14,143 nt of DNA, from contig JAJZVE010000047.1 of the NCBI GenBank assembly GCA_021845835.1, positions 1-14,143 of the forward strand, in the 5' to 3' direction. Both the position numbers and the translations under genes were made by a program. The notes under the pieces were generated by a model. That model saw only the letters and a program-made list of their open reading frames with translations, was not told where the DNA came from and searched no databases. How positions within the stretch are numbered: the stretch's first letter is position 1; the number at the start of each line of letters is the position of its first letter. Positions 6,737 through 13,403 of this stretch are shown piece after piece. Source of the DNA: Pseudomonadota bacterium (GTDB lineage Bacteria; Pseudomonadota; Alphaproteobacteria; Acetobacterales; Acetobacteraceae).

Positions 6737-7825
6737 CAGCGCCGGGATGGCGCGCATGGCCAGCCTGACGTAGCGGGCGTCCGCCTCGATGCCGATACTG
6801 GCATGGCCGACCGCATTCGCCGCGGCAAGCGTGGAGCCGGAGCCGGCGAACGGATCGAGGATCACGCCGGTGCCGAGCGGCAGCACGGCGCGCACCAGTT
6901 GGCGCAGGAAGTCCTGCGGTTTCAGCGACGGGTGCGGCGCCAGCAGACGCTCGGATTTCGGCGTCGGCCGCGAGCGGATCACGTCGCCGAACGGCTGTGC
7001 GGCGGACACGCGACGGAATCCGCCGGTCTGCCAGCGGCGCAGCGTGTCCTGCGCGCGTCCGTCGAGCGGCCGGCGCAGCATCACCCAGGGTTCGAACATG
7101 GAACGCGGGATCACGCTTACGTCAGTGAACTCGCGATGTGCGTTCTTCGGCCGGTCGCCGCCACGCATGGTCATCACCAGCCGCACCAGCGTGCCGCGCA
7201 CTTCCAGCCCCGCCTCCGCCATCGCGGCGGCAACGATATGGGCCAGCAGCGGGTTACTGGCGACCAGGATGTTCGCCCCCGGCCGCGCCACGCGCACGAG
7301 CAGCGTGCCAAGCCGGTGGAAGAAGCCGTGCAATGCGGCGAGGTCGTCGCGATCGAGCACGGTGAAGCGCGGCAGCGGCGCGCGGCGATGGCCGTCGAAG
7401 GACGGCGGGATGCGCCACACGCCGCCGCGCCCGGCGCGCAGCTTGCGCTGTTCCTCGGCACTGTATTCCAGCAGGCCATAGGGCGGATCGGTAACGACGG
7501 CATGGATCGAGGCCGGCGGCTGCTGCGCCAGCCACGCGAAGCAGTCGGCATGGAACAGTTGCGCGCCGCCATGCTGCAGCACCGGCGGCAACGGGCGCGG
7601 CGCCGCCGGCGCGACGGCGGCGCCGCGCAGCCGGTAGCGTCCGCGCCCGACCCGCTCGAACACCTCGGGCGTGTTCAGATTGAGGTAGGAACGCACGGAG
7701 GAAGGCGGCACGGCACCAAGCCGGCCGGCGACCGCGGCATGGATCTCCGCCACCGTCGCGGCGGTGCCGAGCACGGCCAGGTAGCCCATCACGACGTCGC
7801 GGATCGCCCCAGGTGCATGGGTCAT
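6629..7825 (-). CDS. Beta-type DNA methyltransferase (N6-adenine or N4-cytosine) with N-terminal winged helix
   Basis: This 398-residue S-adenosylmethionine-dependent DNA amino-methyltransferase has its catalytic motif DPPYGLLEYS (residues 113-122) ahead of the SAM-binding block. The C-terminal order is HPSLKPQDFLRQLVR (298-312), then DPFAGSGST (324-332), then GIEAD (345-349), the beta-class order. DPPY favours adenine-N6. Residues 8-68 look like a winged-helix domain (VAEIHAAVAGRLG and VGRGRYRLRG), perhaps for DNA recognition. The last 35 residues are Ala/Arg-rich and lie in the overlap with the nuclease gene. I chose the ATG at 7825 because AGGGG lies ten bases upstream. The GTG at 7834, three codons earlier, would leave AGGGG only one base away. 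It starts 37 bases after the XRE stop, and a perfect palindrome lies in that gap. It lacks the C-terminal extension of CcrM. Confidence 0.9.
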   Translation of the reverse strand: MTHAPGAIRDVVMGYLAVLGTAATVAEIHAAVAGRLGAVPPSSVRSYLNLNTPEVFERVGRGRYRLRGAAVAPAAPRPLPPVLQHGGAQLFHADCFAWLAQQPPASIHAVVTDPPYGLLEYSAEEQRKLRAGRGGVWRIPPSFDGHRRAPLPRFTVLDRDDLAALHGFFHRLGTLLVRVARPGANILVASNPLLAHIVAAAMAEAGLEVRGTLVRLVMTMRGGDRPKNAHREFTDVSVIPRSMFEPWVMLRRPLDGRAQDTLRRWQTGGFRRVSAAQPFGDVIRSRPTPKSERLLAPHPSLKPQDFLRQLVRAVLPLGTGVILDPFAGSGSTLAAANAVGHASIGIEADARYVRLAMRAIPALSQVAVDPVGAQLADARPVERRGAGAKLAARVAAKV

Positions 7826-7846
7826 GCCGGTCACGCCCCTGTGCGA

Positions 7847-7864
7847 AAGACGTCGGGACGTCTT
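7847..7864. promoter_or_regulatory. Perfect 8-bp inverted repeat before the methyltransferase gene
   Basis: AAGACGTC, two bases, then GACGTCTT form an 18-bp dyad. It lies 22 bases upstream of the methyltransferase ATG and covers two bases of the XRE stop codon. It could be an operator for a dimeric regulator, for instance the XRE protein encoded next to it. Alternatively it could act in RNA as a 7-bp hairpin with a four-base loop. It lacks the T-run of a good intrinsic terminator on either strand. Function is inferred only. Confidence 0.6.
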
Positions 7865-8270
7865 ATCTGCCGCGCCGGCCGATGGCTGTCAAGGAACGCC
7901 GCGGGCGCGGCAGCAGCACCGCCGCGTCCAGCACCGCGTGCAGCGCGGCCACCGTCTCCGGCGGCAGGCGGCGGATGTCCTGCGCCAGCCGGTTGGCGAG
8001 CGCGGTCTGTTCGGGCGTAAGGCCGGCAGTATCGACCAGGACGCGCGGATGCGACAGCCGCGCCAGTTGCGCCAGCGCCTCCGCCTCGTCCCAGATCAGT
8101 CCGAATGCCTCGCACACCTGATGCACGAGGCCGGCGCTCGGCGCGCCGCGCTTGCCGTGCTCCAGAGCCGAAAGATAGGCGGCAGAGACCTGCAATTGCG
8201 CCGCCAGCGCGCGCAGCGTGATGCCGCGGGCGGCACGCAGCGCGCGCAGCCGCGCCCCGAACGGCGTCAT
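7863..8270 (-). CDS. XRE-family helix-turn-helix transcriptional regulator
   Basis: This 135-residue protein begins with a lambda-repressor-like HTH: FGARLRALRAARGITLRALA, then VSAAYLSALEHGKRGAPS, with the recognition helix around residues 28-40. A second segment (residues 84-122, LTPEQTALANRLAQDIRRLP) is probably helical and may mediate dimerisation. No ligand domain was recognised. The ATG at 8270 overlaps the smr stop as ATGA, so it is probably co-translated with smr. Its stop TAA at 7863-7865 touches the palindrome ahead of the methyltransferase gene. The position suggests it may regulate its own operon or the methyltransferase, as controller proteins do in some restriction-modification systems. 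It is longer than typical controller proteins and may instead be a chromosomal partner of smr. Confidence 0.9.
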   Translation of the reverse strand: MTPFGARLRALRAARGITLRALAAQLQVSAAYLSALEHGKRGAPSAGLVHQVCEAFGLIWDEAEALAQLARLSHPRVLVDTAGLTPEQTALANRLAQDIRRLPPETVAALHAVLDAAVLLPRPRRSLTAIGRRGR

Positions 8271-8800
8271 CGCGGCCGGCGCAGCAGCAGGCGCACCGCG
8301 CCCGGGTTGGCGGCATGCGGATGGGCGGCGCCCAGCACCAGCGGGCGCAGGGCGCCGAGGTTGAGCCACATCGGCAACTCGCGCCGGATCACCCCGCCGG
8401 TTTCGCCGGTCCCGCGGCCGGTGATGACCTCCACGCAGCGGACGCGGTCGCCGTGCGCGGCCTGCACGAAGCCGAGCAGGGCGTGGAAGGCGCGGTGCGC
8501 CGTCCGCCCGTGCAGGTCGAGCGTGCGCGTCGGCGCGATGCGGCCGGACCGCAAGCGGCCCCAGGTGGCGGCGTCCAGCCCGGCCGGCTGATCGCCGATG
8601 ACGAGCGGCGCCAATGCGGCGCGCCGCGAGACCGCCGGAAGCGACGGCGGGGCAGGGCGCGGCGCCGCAACCGGCTCCGCCGGCGGCAGATCGGGCAGAT
8701 CGGGCAGATCGGGCAGGCGACGGCCGGGCAGGGCGCGAATGCTGCGGGCATAAGCCGCCCATTCGGCGCGGTCCCGATCGCTCAGGCCGCGCCGCGGCAT
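8267..8800 (-). CDS. Smr-domain protein (MutS2 C-terminal-like)
   Basis: This 177-residue protein has a C-terminal Smr domain. The signature LDLHG is at residues 94-98, followed by the helix AHRAFHALLGFVQ, the strand VRCVEVITGRGTG (120-132), VIRRELPMWL, and the closing AAHPHAANPGAVRLLLRR. Smr domains are linked to nucleic-acid nicking or endonuclease activity, and stand-alone versions are common in proteobacteria, but the cellular role here is unknown. Residues 1-90 are a Pro/Ala/Arg-rich, probably disordered linker that contains three Leu-Pro-Asp units encoded by a DNA tandem repeat. The ATG at 8800 lies three bases after the lutC stop, and the stop overlaps the XRE start (ATGA), so it is within the lutB-lutC-smr-xre cluster. 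Confidence 0.9.
   Translation of the reverse strand: MPRRGLSDRDRAEWAAYARSIRALPGRRLPDLPDLPDLPPAEPVAAPRPAPPSLPAVSRRAALAPLVIGDQPAGLDAATWGRLRSGRIAPTRTLDLHGRTAHRAFHALLGFVQAAHGDRVRCVEVITGRGTGETGGVIRRELPMWLNLGALRPLVLGAAHPHAANPGAVRLLLRRPR
8686..8716. repeat. 9-bp tandem repeat inside smr
   Basis: Three perfect head-to-tail copies of GCAGATCGG (8686-8694, 8695-8703, 8704-8712) are followed by four bases of a fourth copy. The unit length is a multiple of three, so copy-number change would add or remove Leu-Pro-Asp units in the linker of the Smr protein without a frameshift. Confidence 0.85.
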
Positions 8801-8803
8801 CGC

Positions 8804-9496
8804 TCAGCCGATCGCCGCCGGATCGTCGTCCACCAGCACGACATGCAGCCGCCGCGGCCCGTGCGCGCCGAGTTCCAGCACCGACTCGATGTCGGCCGAG
8901 CGCGACGGCCCGGTGACCAGCATGACGTTGCGCGGCAACAGCCCGTCGCGCACCTGCTCGGCGCGCAGCATGTCCCAGGCTTCCTCGTAGGCGCCGACGA
9001 TGCGGCTGGCCCACAGCGCCACGATCTCGGTCTCGCACAGCAGATTGAGCGTGGTCGGCCGGTCGGGCCCGCCGGGCAGCATCAGCGTGCCGGTCTCGGC
9101 GATGCCGGCGAAACCGTGCTGCAGGCTGACGCCGTCGTCCGCCTGCGCCCGTCCCTCGCGCAACCGCAGCAGCGGGTGTTCCGCCCAGGGCAGCGCCCGC
9201 AGCGCCGGATGCGGCGCCATCACCAGCGCCGGCGGCAGGTTCTGTGCGGCGAGATAGTCGGCGACCGCGGCGGGCACCGCCTCCGGCGCGGGCACGCGGG
9301 CGACGGTGCCGAATTCGCGTTCGATGTGGGCAATGAACAGCGCCACCTGCGCCGGTCGCGGCAGGCGGCTGCGGGCGGGAATCAGATGGCGCGGATGGGC
9401 GGCGAGGCGGGCGCGCAACGCCAGCGCCAGGTCGTCCGGCAGCGGCCCGCGGCGCAGGCCGCGCTGGATCGCGCCCAGGATGGCGGCGCGGCTCAC
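8804..9496 (-). CDS. lutC: Lactate utilisation protein C (LUD domain)
   Basis: This 230-residue member of the LutC/YkgG family (LUD domain, DUF162) is the third component of the LutABC complex that oxidises L-lactate to pyruvate. Diagnostic features are GFAGIAETGTLMLPGG (residues 128-143), where the ETGT loop is conserved, TGPSRSADIESVLELG (195-210) and GAHGPRRLHVVLVD (210-223). No cysteine cluster is present, as expected for this subunit. The start is the GTG at 9496, which overlaps the lutB TGA (GTGA) and gives the typical MSRAAIL N-terminus. The length agrees with the family, about 220-240. It is followed after three bases by smr. The substrate assignment rests on family; related complexes can serve other hydroxy acids. 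Confidence 0.92.
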   Translation of the reverse strand: MSRAAILGAIQRGLRRGPLPDDLALALRARLAAHPRHLIPARSRLPRPAQVALFIAHIEREFGTVARVPAPEAVPAAVADYLAAQNLPPALVMAPHPALRALPWAEHPLLRLREGRAQADDGVSLQHGFAGIAETGTLMLPGGPDRPTTLNLLCETEIVALWASRIVGAYEEAWDMLRAEQVRDGLLPRNVMLVTGPSRSADIESVLELGAHGPRRLHVVLVDDDPAAIG

Positions 9497-10920
9497 AGCT
9501 CGCCCCGACGCTGCGCGCGCGCGTAGCGGGCGAAGAACGTGGCGCCCTCGGGCGCCGGCAGGTCGCGCCCGTCGGTCCAGCCGCCGGCCAGCGGCAGGCG
9601 GCGGAACCGGCCGCGCTTGCGCCCGAGCAGGCCCAGGCCCGCCATCGCCGCCCGCGTCGCCAGGCGATACGCCGCCGGCCGGCGCGCGAGCCAGCCCCAC
9701 AGCGCCAGACCGGTGCGCGCGGCGGCGGGCGTCAGGTGCCGCTCGAACTCGCGTTCGCGCCAGTGCCGCATCATCTTCGGCAGCGGGATCTTCACCGGGC
9801 ACACGCTCTCGCACTTGCCGCAGAAGGTGCTGGCGTTGGGCAGATGGCCGGCGCGATCGACGCCGATCAGTGCCGGCGTCAGCACGCTGCCCATCGGCCC
9901 CGGATACACCCAGCCATAGGCGTGCCCGCCGACCGTGCCATAGACCGGGCAATGGTTCAGGCAGGCGGCGCAGCGGATGCAGCGCAGCATGTCCTGGAAC
10001 GGCGTGCCGACCATCGCCGAGCGGCCGTTATCGAACAGCACCACATGGTATTCCGCCGGCCCGTCCGGATCGTCGGCGCGGCGCGGGCCGGTCGAGAACG
10101 TGGTATAGACGGAAAATTCCTGCCCCGTGGCCGAGCGCGCGAGCAGACGCAGCAACGTGGTCGCGTCCTCGATGGTCGGCACGACTTTCTCGATACTGGC
10201 GAGCGCGATATGCACGCGCGGCAGCGTCTGCGTCAGGTCGCCGTTGCCTTCGTTGGTGACGATGACGCTGCTGCCGGTCTCCGCGATCAGGAAATTGGCG
10301 CCGGTGATGCCGACATCGGCGGCGAGGAAGCGCTCGCGCAACCGGCCGCGCGCCTCGGTCAGGATGTCGCGCCGTTCGTGGAACACCCGGTCAGCCGGCA
10401 GCTCCGTGTGCGAGCGCCGGAAGCTGTCCTCCCAGTCCTCGCGGTTGAGGTGGAAGGCGGGGGCGATGATGTGGCTCGGCGGTTCGTGGCGCAACTGCAG
10501 GATATATTCGCCGAGGTCGGTCTCGACCGGGGTGATGCCATTGGCCGCCAGATGGTCATTGAGCGCGATCTCCTCGCTCGCCATCGACTTGCCCTTGGTC
10601 ACGGTGCGCGCGCCGACGCGCCGGCAGATGGCCAGTACGGCGTCGCGCGCCTCGGCCGCGGTCGCGCACCAGTGCACCTGCCCGCCGGCGCGCTCCACGT
10701 TGGCGGCGAAGGTGTCGAGGTAGAAGTCGAGATGGGCGAGGGTGTGGTCCTTGATCCGCCGCCCGGCCTCGCGCAGCTCCTCGAACTCCGGCAGCGCGGC
10801 GACGGCGGCGGCGCGTTTGGCGGGGAATTGCGGGCGGGTGCGGGCAAGCGCCTTCTGCAGCCCGCCATCCGCCATCGCGCGGGCGGCATTCTGCTTGAAT
10901 GCGGGGCTGGTCGCGAGCAT
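9493..10920 (-). CDS. lutB: Lactate utilisation iron-sulfur protein B
   Basis: This 475-residue protein belongs to the LutB/LldF/YkgF family, the electron-transfer subunit of the L-lactate dehydrogenase complex. An N-terminal LUD-like domain has VTKGKSMASEEIALN near residue 107, ETDLGEYILQL near 133 and TGANFLIAETGS near 206. Then comes a ferredoxin-like region with C314, C317, C320 and C324 (CIRCAACLNHCP), and C367, C370 and C374 (CGKCESVCP), fitting two [4Fe-4S] clusters. HAYGWVYPGPMGSVLTP between them is conserved. The ATG at 10920 has AGGGAGA six bases upstream. The frame stays open far upstream only because of GC-rich antisense sequence. The C-terminal helical tail is normal. It starts the cluster lutB-lutC-smr-xre and is divergent from aapJ. 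The usual partner lutA (CCG-domain subunit) is absent from the window. Confidence 0.95.
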   Translation of the reverse strand: MLATSPAFKQNAARAMADGGLQKALARTRPQFPAKRAAAVAALPEFEELREAGRRIKDHTLAHLDFYLDTFAANVERAGGQVHWCATAAEARDAVLAICRRVGARTVTKGKSMASEEIALNDHLAANGITPVETDLGEYILQLRHEPPSHIIAPAFHLNREDWEDSFRRSHTELPADRVFHERRDILTEARGRLRERFLAADVGITGANFLIAETGSSVIVTNEGNGDLTQTLPRVHIALASIEKVVPTIEDATTLLRLLARSATGQEFSVYTTFSTGPRRADDPDGPAEYHVVLFDNGRSAMVGTPFQDMLRCIRCAACLNHCPVYGTVGGHAYGWVYPGPMGSVLTPALIGVDRAGHLPNASTFCGKCESVCPVKIPLPKMMRHWREREFERHLTPAAARTGLALWGWLARRPAAYRLATRAAMAGLGLLGRKRGRFRRLPLAGGWTDGRDLPAPEGATFFARYARAQRRGEL

Positions 10921-11136
10921 CGGCGGTCTCCCTCGAACCTGCGCAGTGTAGCCGCACCCCGGCCGGCCGCCAGGGCCGACCAGATTAAACGCACATTCAG
11001 CCGCTATTCCCCGTGCGGGCACGCGAGGCGGCTTTTCAATCCCCCGCCGCTGCGCCAATCTGCCCTGAGCGGCACGCCGGCCTGGATGGCGTGCCGATTG
11101 CACAACAAACGTCCCACAGCGACCCGGAGGTTGTCC
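10921..11136. promoter_or_regulatory. Divergent lutB/aapJ control region
   Basis: This 216-bp region should hold the promoters for both the leftward lut cluster and the rightward aap operon. I could not place convincing -35/-10 pairs. TACACT on the minus strand about 30 bases before lutB is a possible -10 without a good -35. The region contains the lutB ribosome site (10927-10933), a short inverted repeat CGTGC-GG-GCACG at 11012-11023, a hairpin at 11070-11096 and the aapJ ribosome site GGAGG (11126-11130). Confidence 0.5.
11070..11096 (+). other. Perfect 9-bp stem, 9-nt loop hairpin in the aapJ leader
   Basis: CGGCACGCC (11070-11078) and GGCGTGCCG (11088-11096) are perfect inverted repeats around the loop GGCCTGGAT. 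It ends 29 bases before the aapJ Shine-Dalgarno sequence. No U-run follows, so it is not an intrinsic terminator. It may stabilise the mRNA, or the DNA dyad may be an operator. Confidence 0.55.
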
Positions 11137-12168
11137 ATGCCGACCCGCATCCCCGTTGCCGCCGCGCTCGGCATGCTGTTCGCAACCGTAATGGGGGCGA
11201 GCGCCGCCCATGCGCAGGCCAGCGGCTCGGCCACGCTCGACGCGGTGCGGGCGCGCGGGCAGTTGGTGTGCGGGGTCGCCGGCGGCGTGCCAGGCTTCTC
11301 GCTGCCGGACAGCCAGGGCGTGATGCGCGGGCTGGACGCCGATGGCTGCCGCGCCATCGCCGCCGCCGTGTTCGGCGACGCGAACAAGGTCAGATACGTC
11401 AACCTGAGCACGGAAAACCGCTTCACCGCCCTGCAGTCGGGCGAGATCGATGTGCTGATCCGCAGCACCACCTGGACGCTGGGACGCGAGGCCAACCTGG
11501 GCGGGCTGTTCGCCGGCGTGAACTACTACGACGGCACCGGCTTCCTGGTGAAGACCGCGTCGGGCGTGAAGTCGGCCAGGGAGCTCGACGGCGCCACCAT
11601 CTGCGTGCAGCCGGGCACCAGCACCGAACTGGCGATCGCCGACTACTTCCGCAACAACAACATGAAGTTCACGCCGCTGCTGATCGAGAACCGCGCCGAG
11701 CTGGAATCGGCGTTCCTGTCCGGCCGCTGCGACACCTACTCCACCGACAGCTCGGCGCTGGCGACGTTCCGCGCGACGCAGCCGAAGAAGGAGGATTTCG
11801 TGCTGCTGCCCGAGATCATCAGCAAGGAGCCGCTGTCCTACATGGTGCGCAAGGGCGATGACAAATGGTTCGACATCGTGCGCTGGACCTATTTCGCGCA
11901 ACTGACCGCGGAAGAGGAAGGCGTGACCAGCAAGAACGTCGATGACCAAATGACCAGCACCAACCCCAACGTGCGCCGCCTGCTGGGGCTGGAGGGCGAC
12001 ATGGGCAAGGCGCTGAGCCTCGATAACAAGTGGGCCTACAACATCGTCAGGCAGGTCGGCAATTTCGGCGAGATGTGGGACCGCGACATCGCCGTGCTCG
12101 GCGTCCCGCGCGGCATCAACAACCTGTGGACCAAGGGCGGCCTGCAATACGCGCCGCCGCTGCGCTGA
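11137..12168 (+). CDS. aapJ: General L-amino acid ABC transporter, periplasmic binding protein AapJ
   Basis: This 343-residue solute-binding protein of the polar amino acid family 3 delivers many L-amino acids to the AapQMP membrane complex. The signal peptide has MPTR, then the hydrophobic stretch VAAALGMLFATVMGAS, with probable cleavage after AHA at residue 26. Family motifs follow: LDAVRARGQLVCGVAGGVPGF, GLDADGCRAIAAAVFGD, TENRFTALQSGEIDVLIR and TTWTLGREANL. Later come GATICVQPGTSTELAIADYF and CDTYSTDSSALA, typical of AapJ rather than of short HisJ-type proteins, which also fits the long 340-residue length. The C-terminal WDRDIAVLGVPRGINNLW is conserved. The ATG at 11137 has GGAGG six bases upstream. 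It is the first gene of the aap operon, with 24 bases before aapQ. A leader hairpin and the divergent lutB promoter lie upstream. Confidence 0.96.
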   Translation: MPTRIPVAAALGMLFATVMGASAAHAQASGSATLDAVRARGQLVCGVAGGVPGFSLPDSQGVMRGLDADGCRAIAAAVFGDANKVRYVNLSTENRFTALQSGEIDVLIRSTTWTLGREANLGGLFAGVNYYDGTGFLVKTASGVKSARELDGATICVQPGTSTELAIADYFRNNNMKFTPLLIENRAELESAFLSGRCDTYSTDSSALATFRATQPKKEDFVLLPEIISKEPLSYMVRKGDDKWFDIVRWTYFAQLTAEEEGVTSKNVDDQMTSTNPNVRRLLGLEGDMGKALSLDNKWAYNIVRQVGNFGEMWDRDIAVLGVPRGINNLWTKGGLQYAPPLR

Positions 12169-12192
12169 CGCATCGCGGGGCGGGGATCGCCG

Positions 12193-13401
12193 ATGTCGCA
12201 GCAGGCGCCTGATCCCCGCTTCGCCGACGGCACACCGGCGCCGCGCCGCGCTTGGCGCCTGTCGTGGACCGACCCGCGCACGCGCAACGTCGTCTTCCAG
12301 GCGCTCGCGGTCGCGGCCGTCATCGGCGTGCTGTGGTACCTGATCGGCAACACCGCGCGCAATCTCGCCGCGCGCCACATCGCCACCGGTTTCGCCTTCC
12401 TGCACCGCACCGCCGGCATTCCGATCGCCGAGCAGCCGATCCCGTACGACCCGGCGACCGACACGTTCGGCCGGGCGCTGCTGGAAGGCGTGCTGAACAC
12501 GCTGAAGGTGTCCGTCGTCGGCATCGTGCTGGCGACCATCTTCGGCACGCTGATCGGCATCGGCCGGCTGTCGCACAACTGGCTGCTCGCGCGCCTTACC
12601 GCGGTCTATGTCGAGGTGCTGCGCGACGTGCCGCTGCTGCTGCAACTGCTGTTCTGGTACACGCTGCTGCAGGGGTTGCCGGCGCCGCGGCAGGCGTTGC
12701 GGCTGGGACCGCTGTTCCTGTCCAACCGCGGCTTCAGGCTGCCGGTGCTGGTCTGGCAGCCCGCGCATTCCTGGGCGTTGCTGGCGTTCGTCGCGGGGAT
12801 CGCGCTCAGCGTGCTGTGGGCGCGCCACGCGCGGGCGCGGCAGGACGCGACCGGGGTGCGGCCCGCGGTCTGGCCGGTGGCACTGGCGCTGATCGCCGGC
12901 CCGCCGCTGCTGGTGTGGGCGCTGTTCGACGCGCCGCTCGCGTTCGACGTGCCGGTGCTGAAGGGGTTCGGGTTCCGCGGCGGCGGCACGGTGTCGCCGG
13001 AATACGCGGCGCTGCTGATCGGCCTCGTCGCCTATACCGCCGCCTACATCGCCGAGATCGTGCGGTCCGGCATCCAGGCGGTGCCGCCTGGGCAGTGGGA
13101 AGCGGCGGGCGCGCTCGGGCTGCATCGCGGCGCGGTGCTGCGGCTGATCGTGCTGCCGCAGGCGCTGCGCGTCATCATCCCGCCGATGACCAGCGAGTAT
13201 CTGAACCTGACCAAGAACAGTTCGCTCGCGGTCGCCATCGGCTATCAGGACATCGTCTCGATCGCCAGCACGACGCTCAATCAGACCGGGCAGGCGATCG
13301 AGGGCATTTCGATCATCATGGCGGTCTATCTGACCATCAGCCTGTCGATCAGCCTGTTCATGAACTGGTACAACGCGCGTGTCGCGCTGGTGGAGCGCTA
13401 G
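12193..13401 (+). CDS. aapQ: General L-amino acid ABC transporter permease AapQ
   Basis: This 402-residue inner-membrane permease pairs with AapM. The cytoplasmic N-terminus RLSWTDPRTRNVVFQ is characteristic, followed by TM1 near residues 34-52. The N-terminal HisM-type block is LLEGVLNTLKVSVVGIVLAT with GTLIGIGRLS. YVEVLRDVPLLLQLLFWY is the conserved permease motif. A long insertion with extra hydrophobic segments follows (about residues 190-260), as usual for AapQ. The cytoplasmic EAA loop starts at residues 303-305 (WEAAGALGLHRGAVLRLIVLP) and contacts the ATPase AapP. The C-terminal VAIGYQDIVSIASTTLNQTG and MNWYNARVALVER are typical. The ATG at 12193 has GGGG seven bases upstream. The stop is separated from aapM by two bases. 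Confidence 0.95.
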   Translation: MSQQAPDPRFADGTPAPRRAWRLSWTDPRTRNVVFQALAVAAVIGVLWYLIGNTARNLAARHIATGFAFLHRTAGIPIAEQPIPYDPATDTFGRALLEGVLNTLKVSVVGIVLATIFGTLIGIGRLSHNWLLARLTAVYVEVLRDVPLLLQLLFWYTLLQGLPAPRQALRLGPLFLSNRGFRLPVLVWQPAHSWALLAFVAGIALSVLWARHARARQDATGVRPAVWPVALALIAGPPLLVWALFDAPLAFDVPVLKGFGFRGGGTVSPEYAALLIGLVAYTAAYIAEIVRSGIQAVPPGQWEAAGALGLHRGAVLRLIVLPQALRVIIPPMTSEYLNLTKNSSLAVAIGYQDIVSIASTTLNQTGQAIEGISIIMAVYLTISLSISLFMNWYNARVALVER

Positions 13402-13403
13402 CG

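Noticed and set aside
6629..7825. The methyltransferase as the cell-cycle enzyme CcrM
   Set aside because: It shares the beta-class motif order but has an N-terminal winged helix and no CcrM-like C-terminal domain, and it sits beside a nuclease gene.
7847..7864. The palindrome as an intrinsic terminator for xre or the methyltransferase region
   Set aside because: Only a short T-run follows on either strand and the loop is very small, so a regulatory dyad is the better reading.
8315..9526. A 403-codon plus-strand frame opposite smr and lutC
   Set aside because: It is antisense to genes with clear motifs and joined by tight overlaps; its product is low-complexity Arg/Gln/Ala.
9736..11136. Apparent long N-terminal extension of AapJ, in frame across lutB
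   Set aside because: The AapJ signal peptide and GGAGG fix the start at 11137; the upstream frame is antisense to lutB.
12169..12192. Stem-loop between aapJ and aapQ
   Set aside because: The 24-base gap is G-rich but contains no convincing inverted repeat, so no attenuating structure was called.
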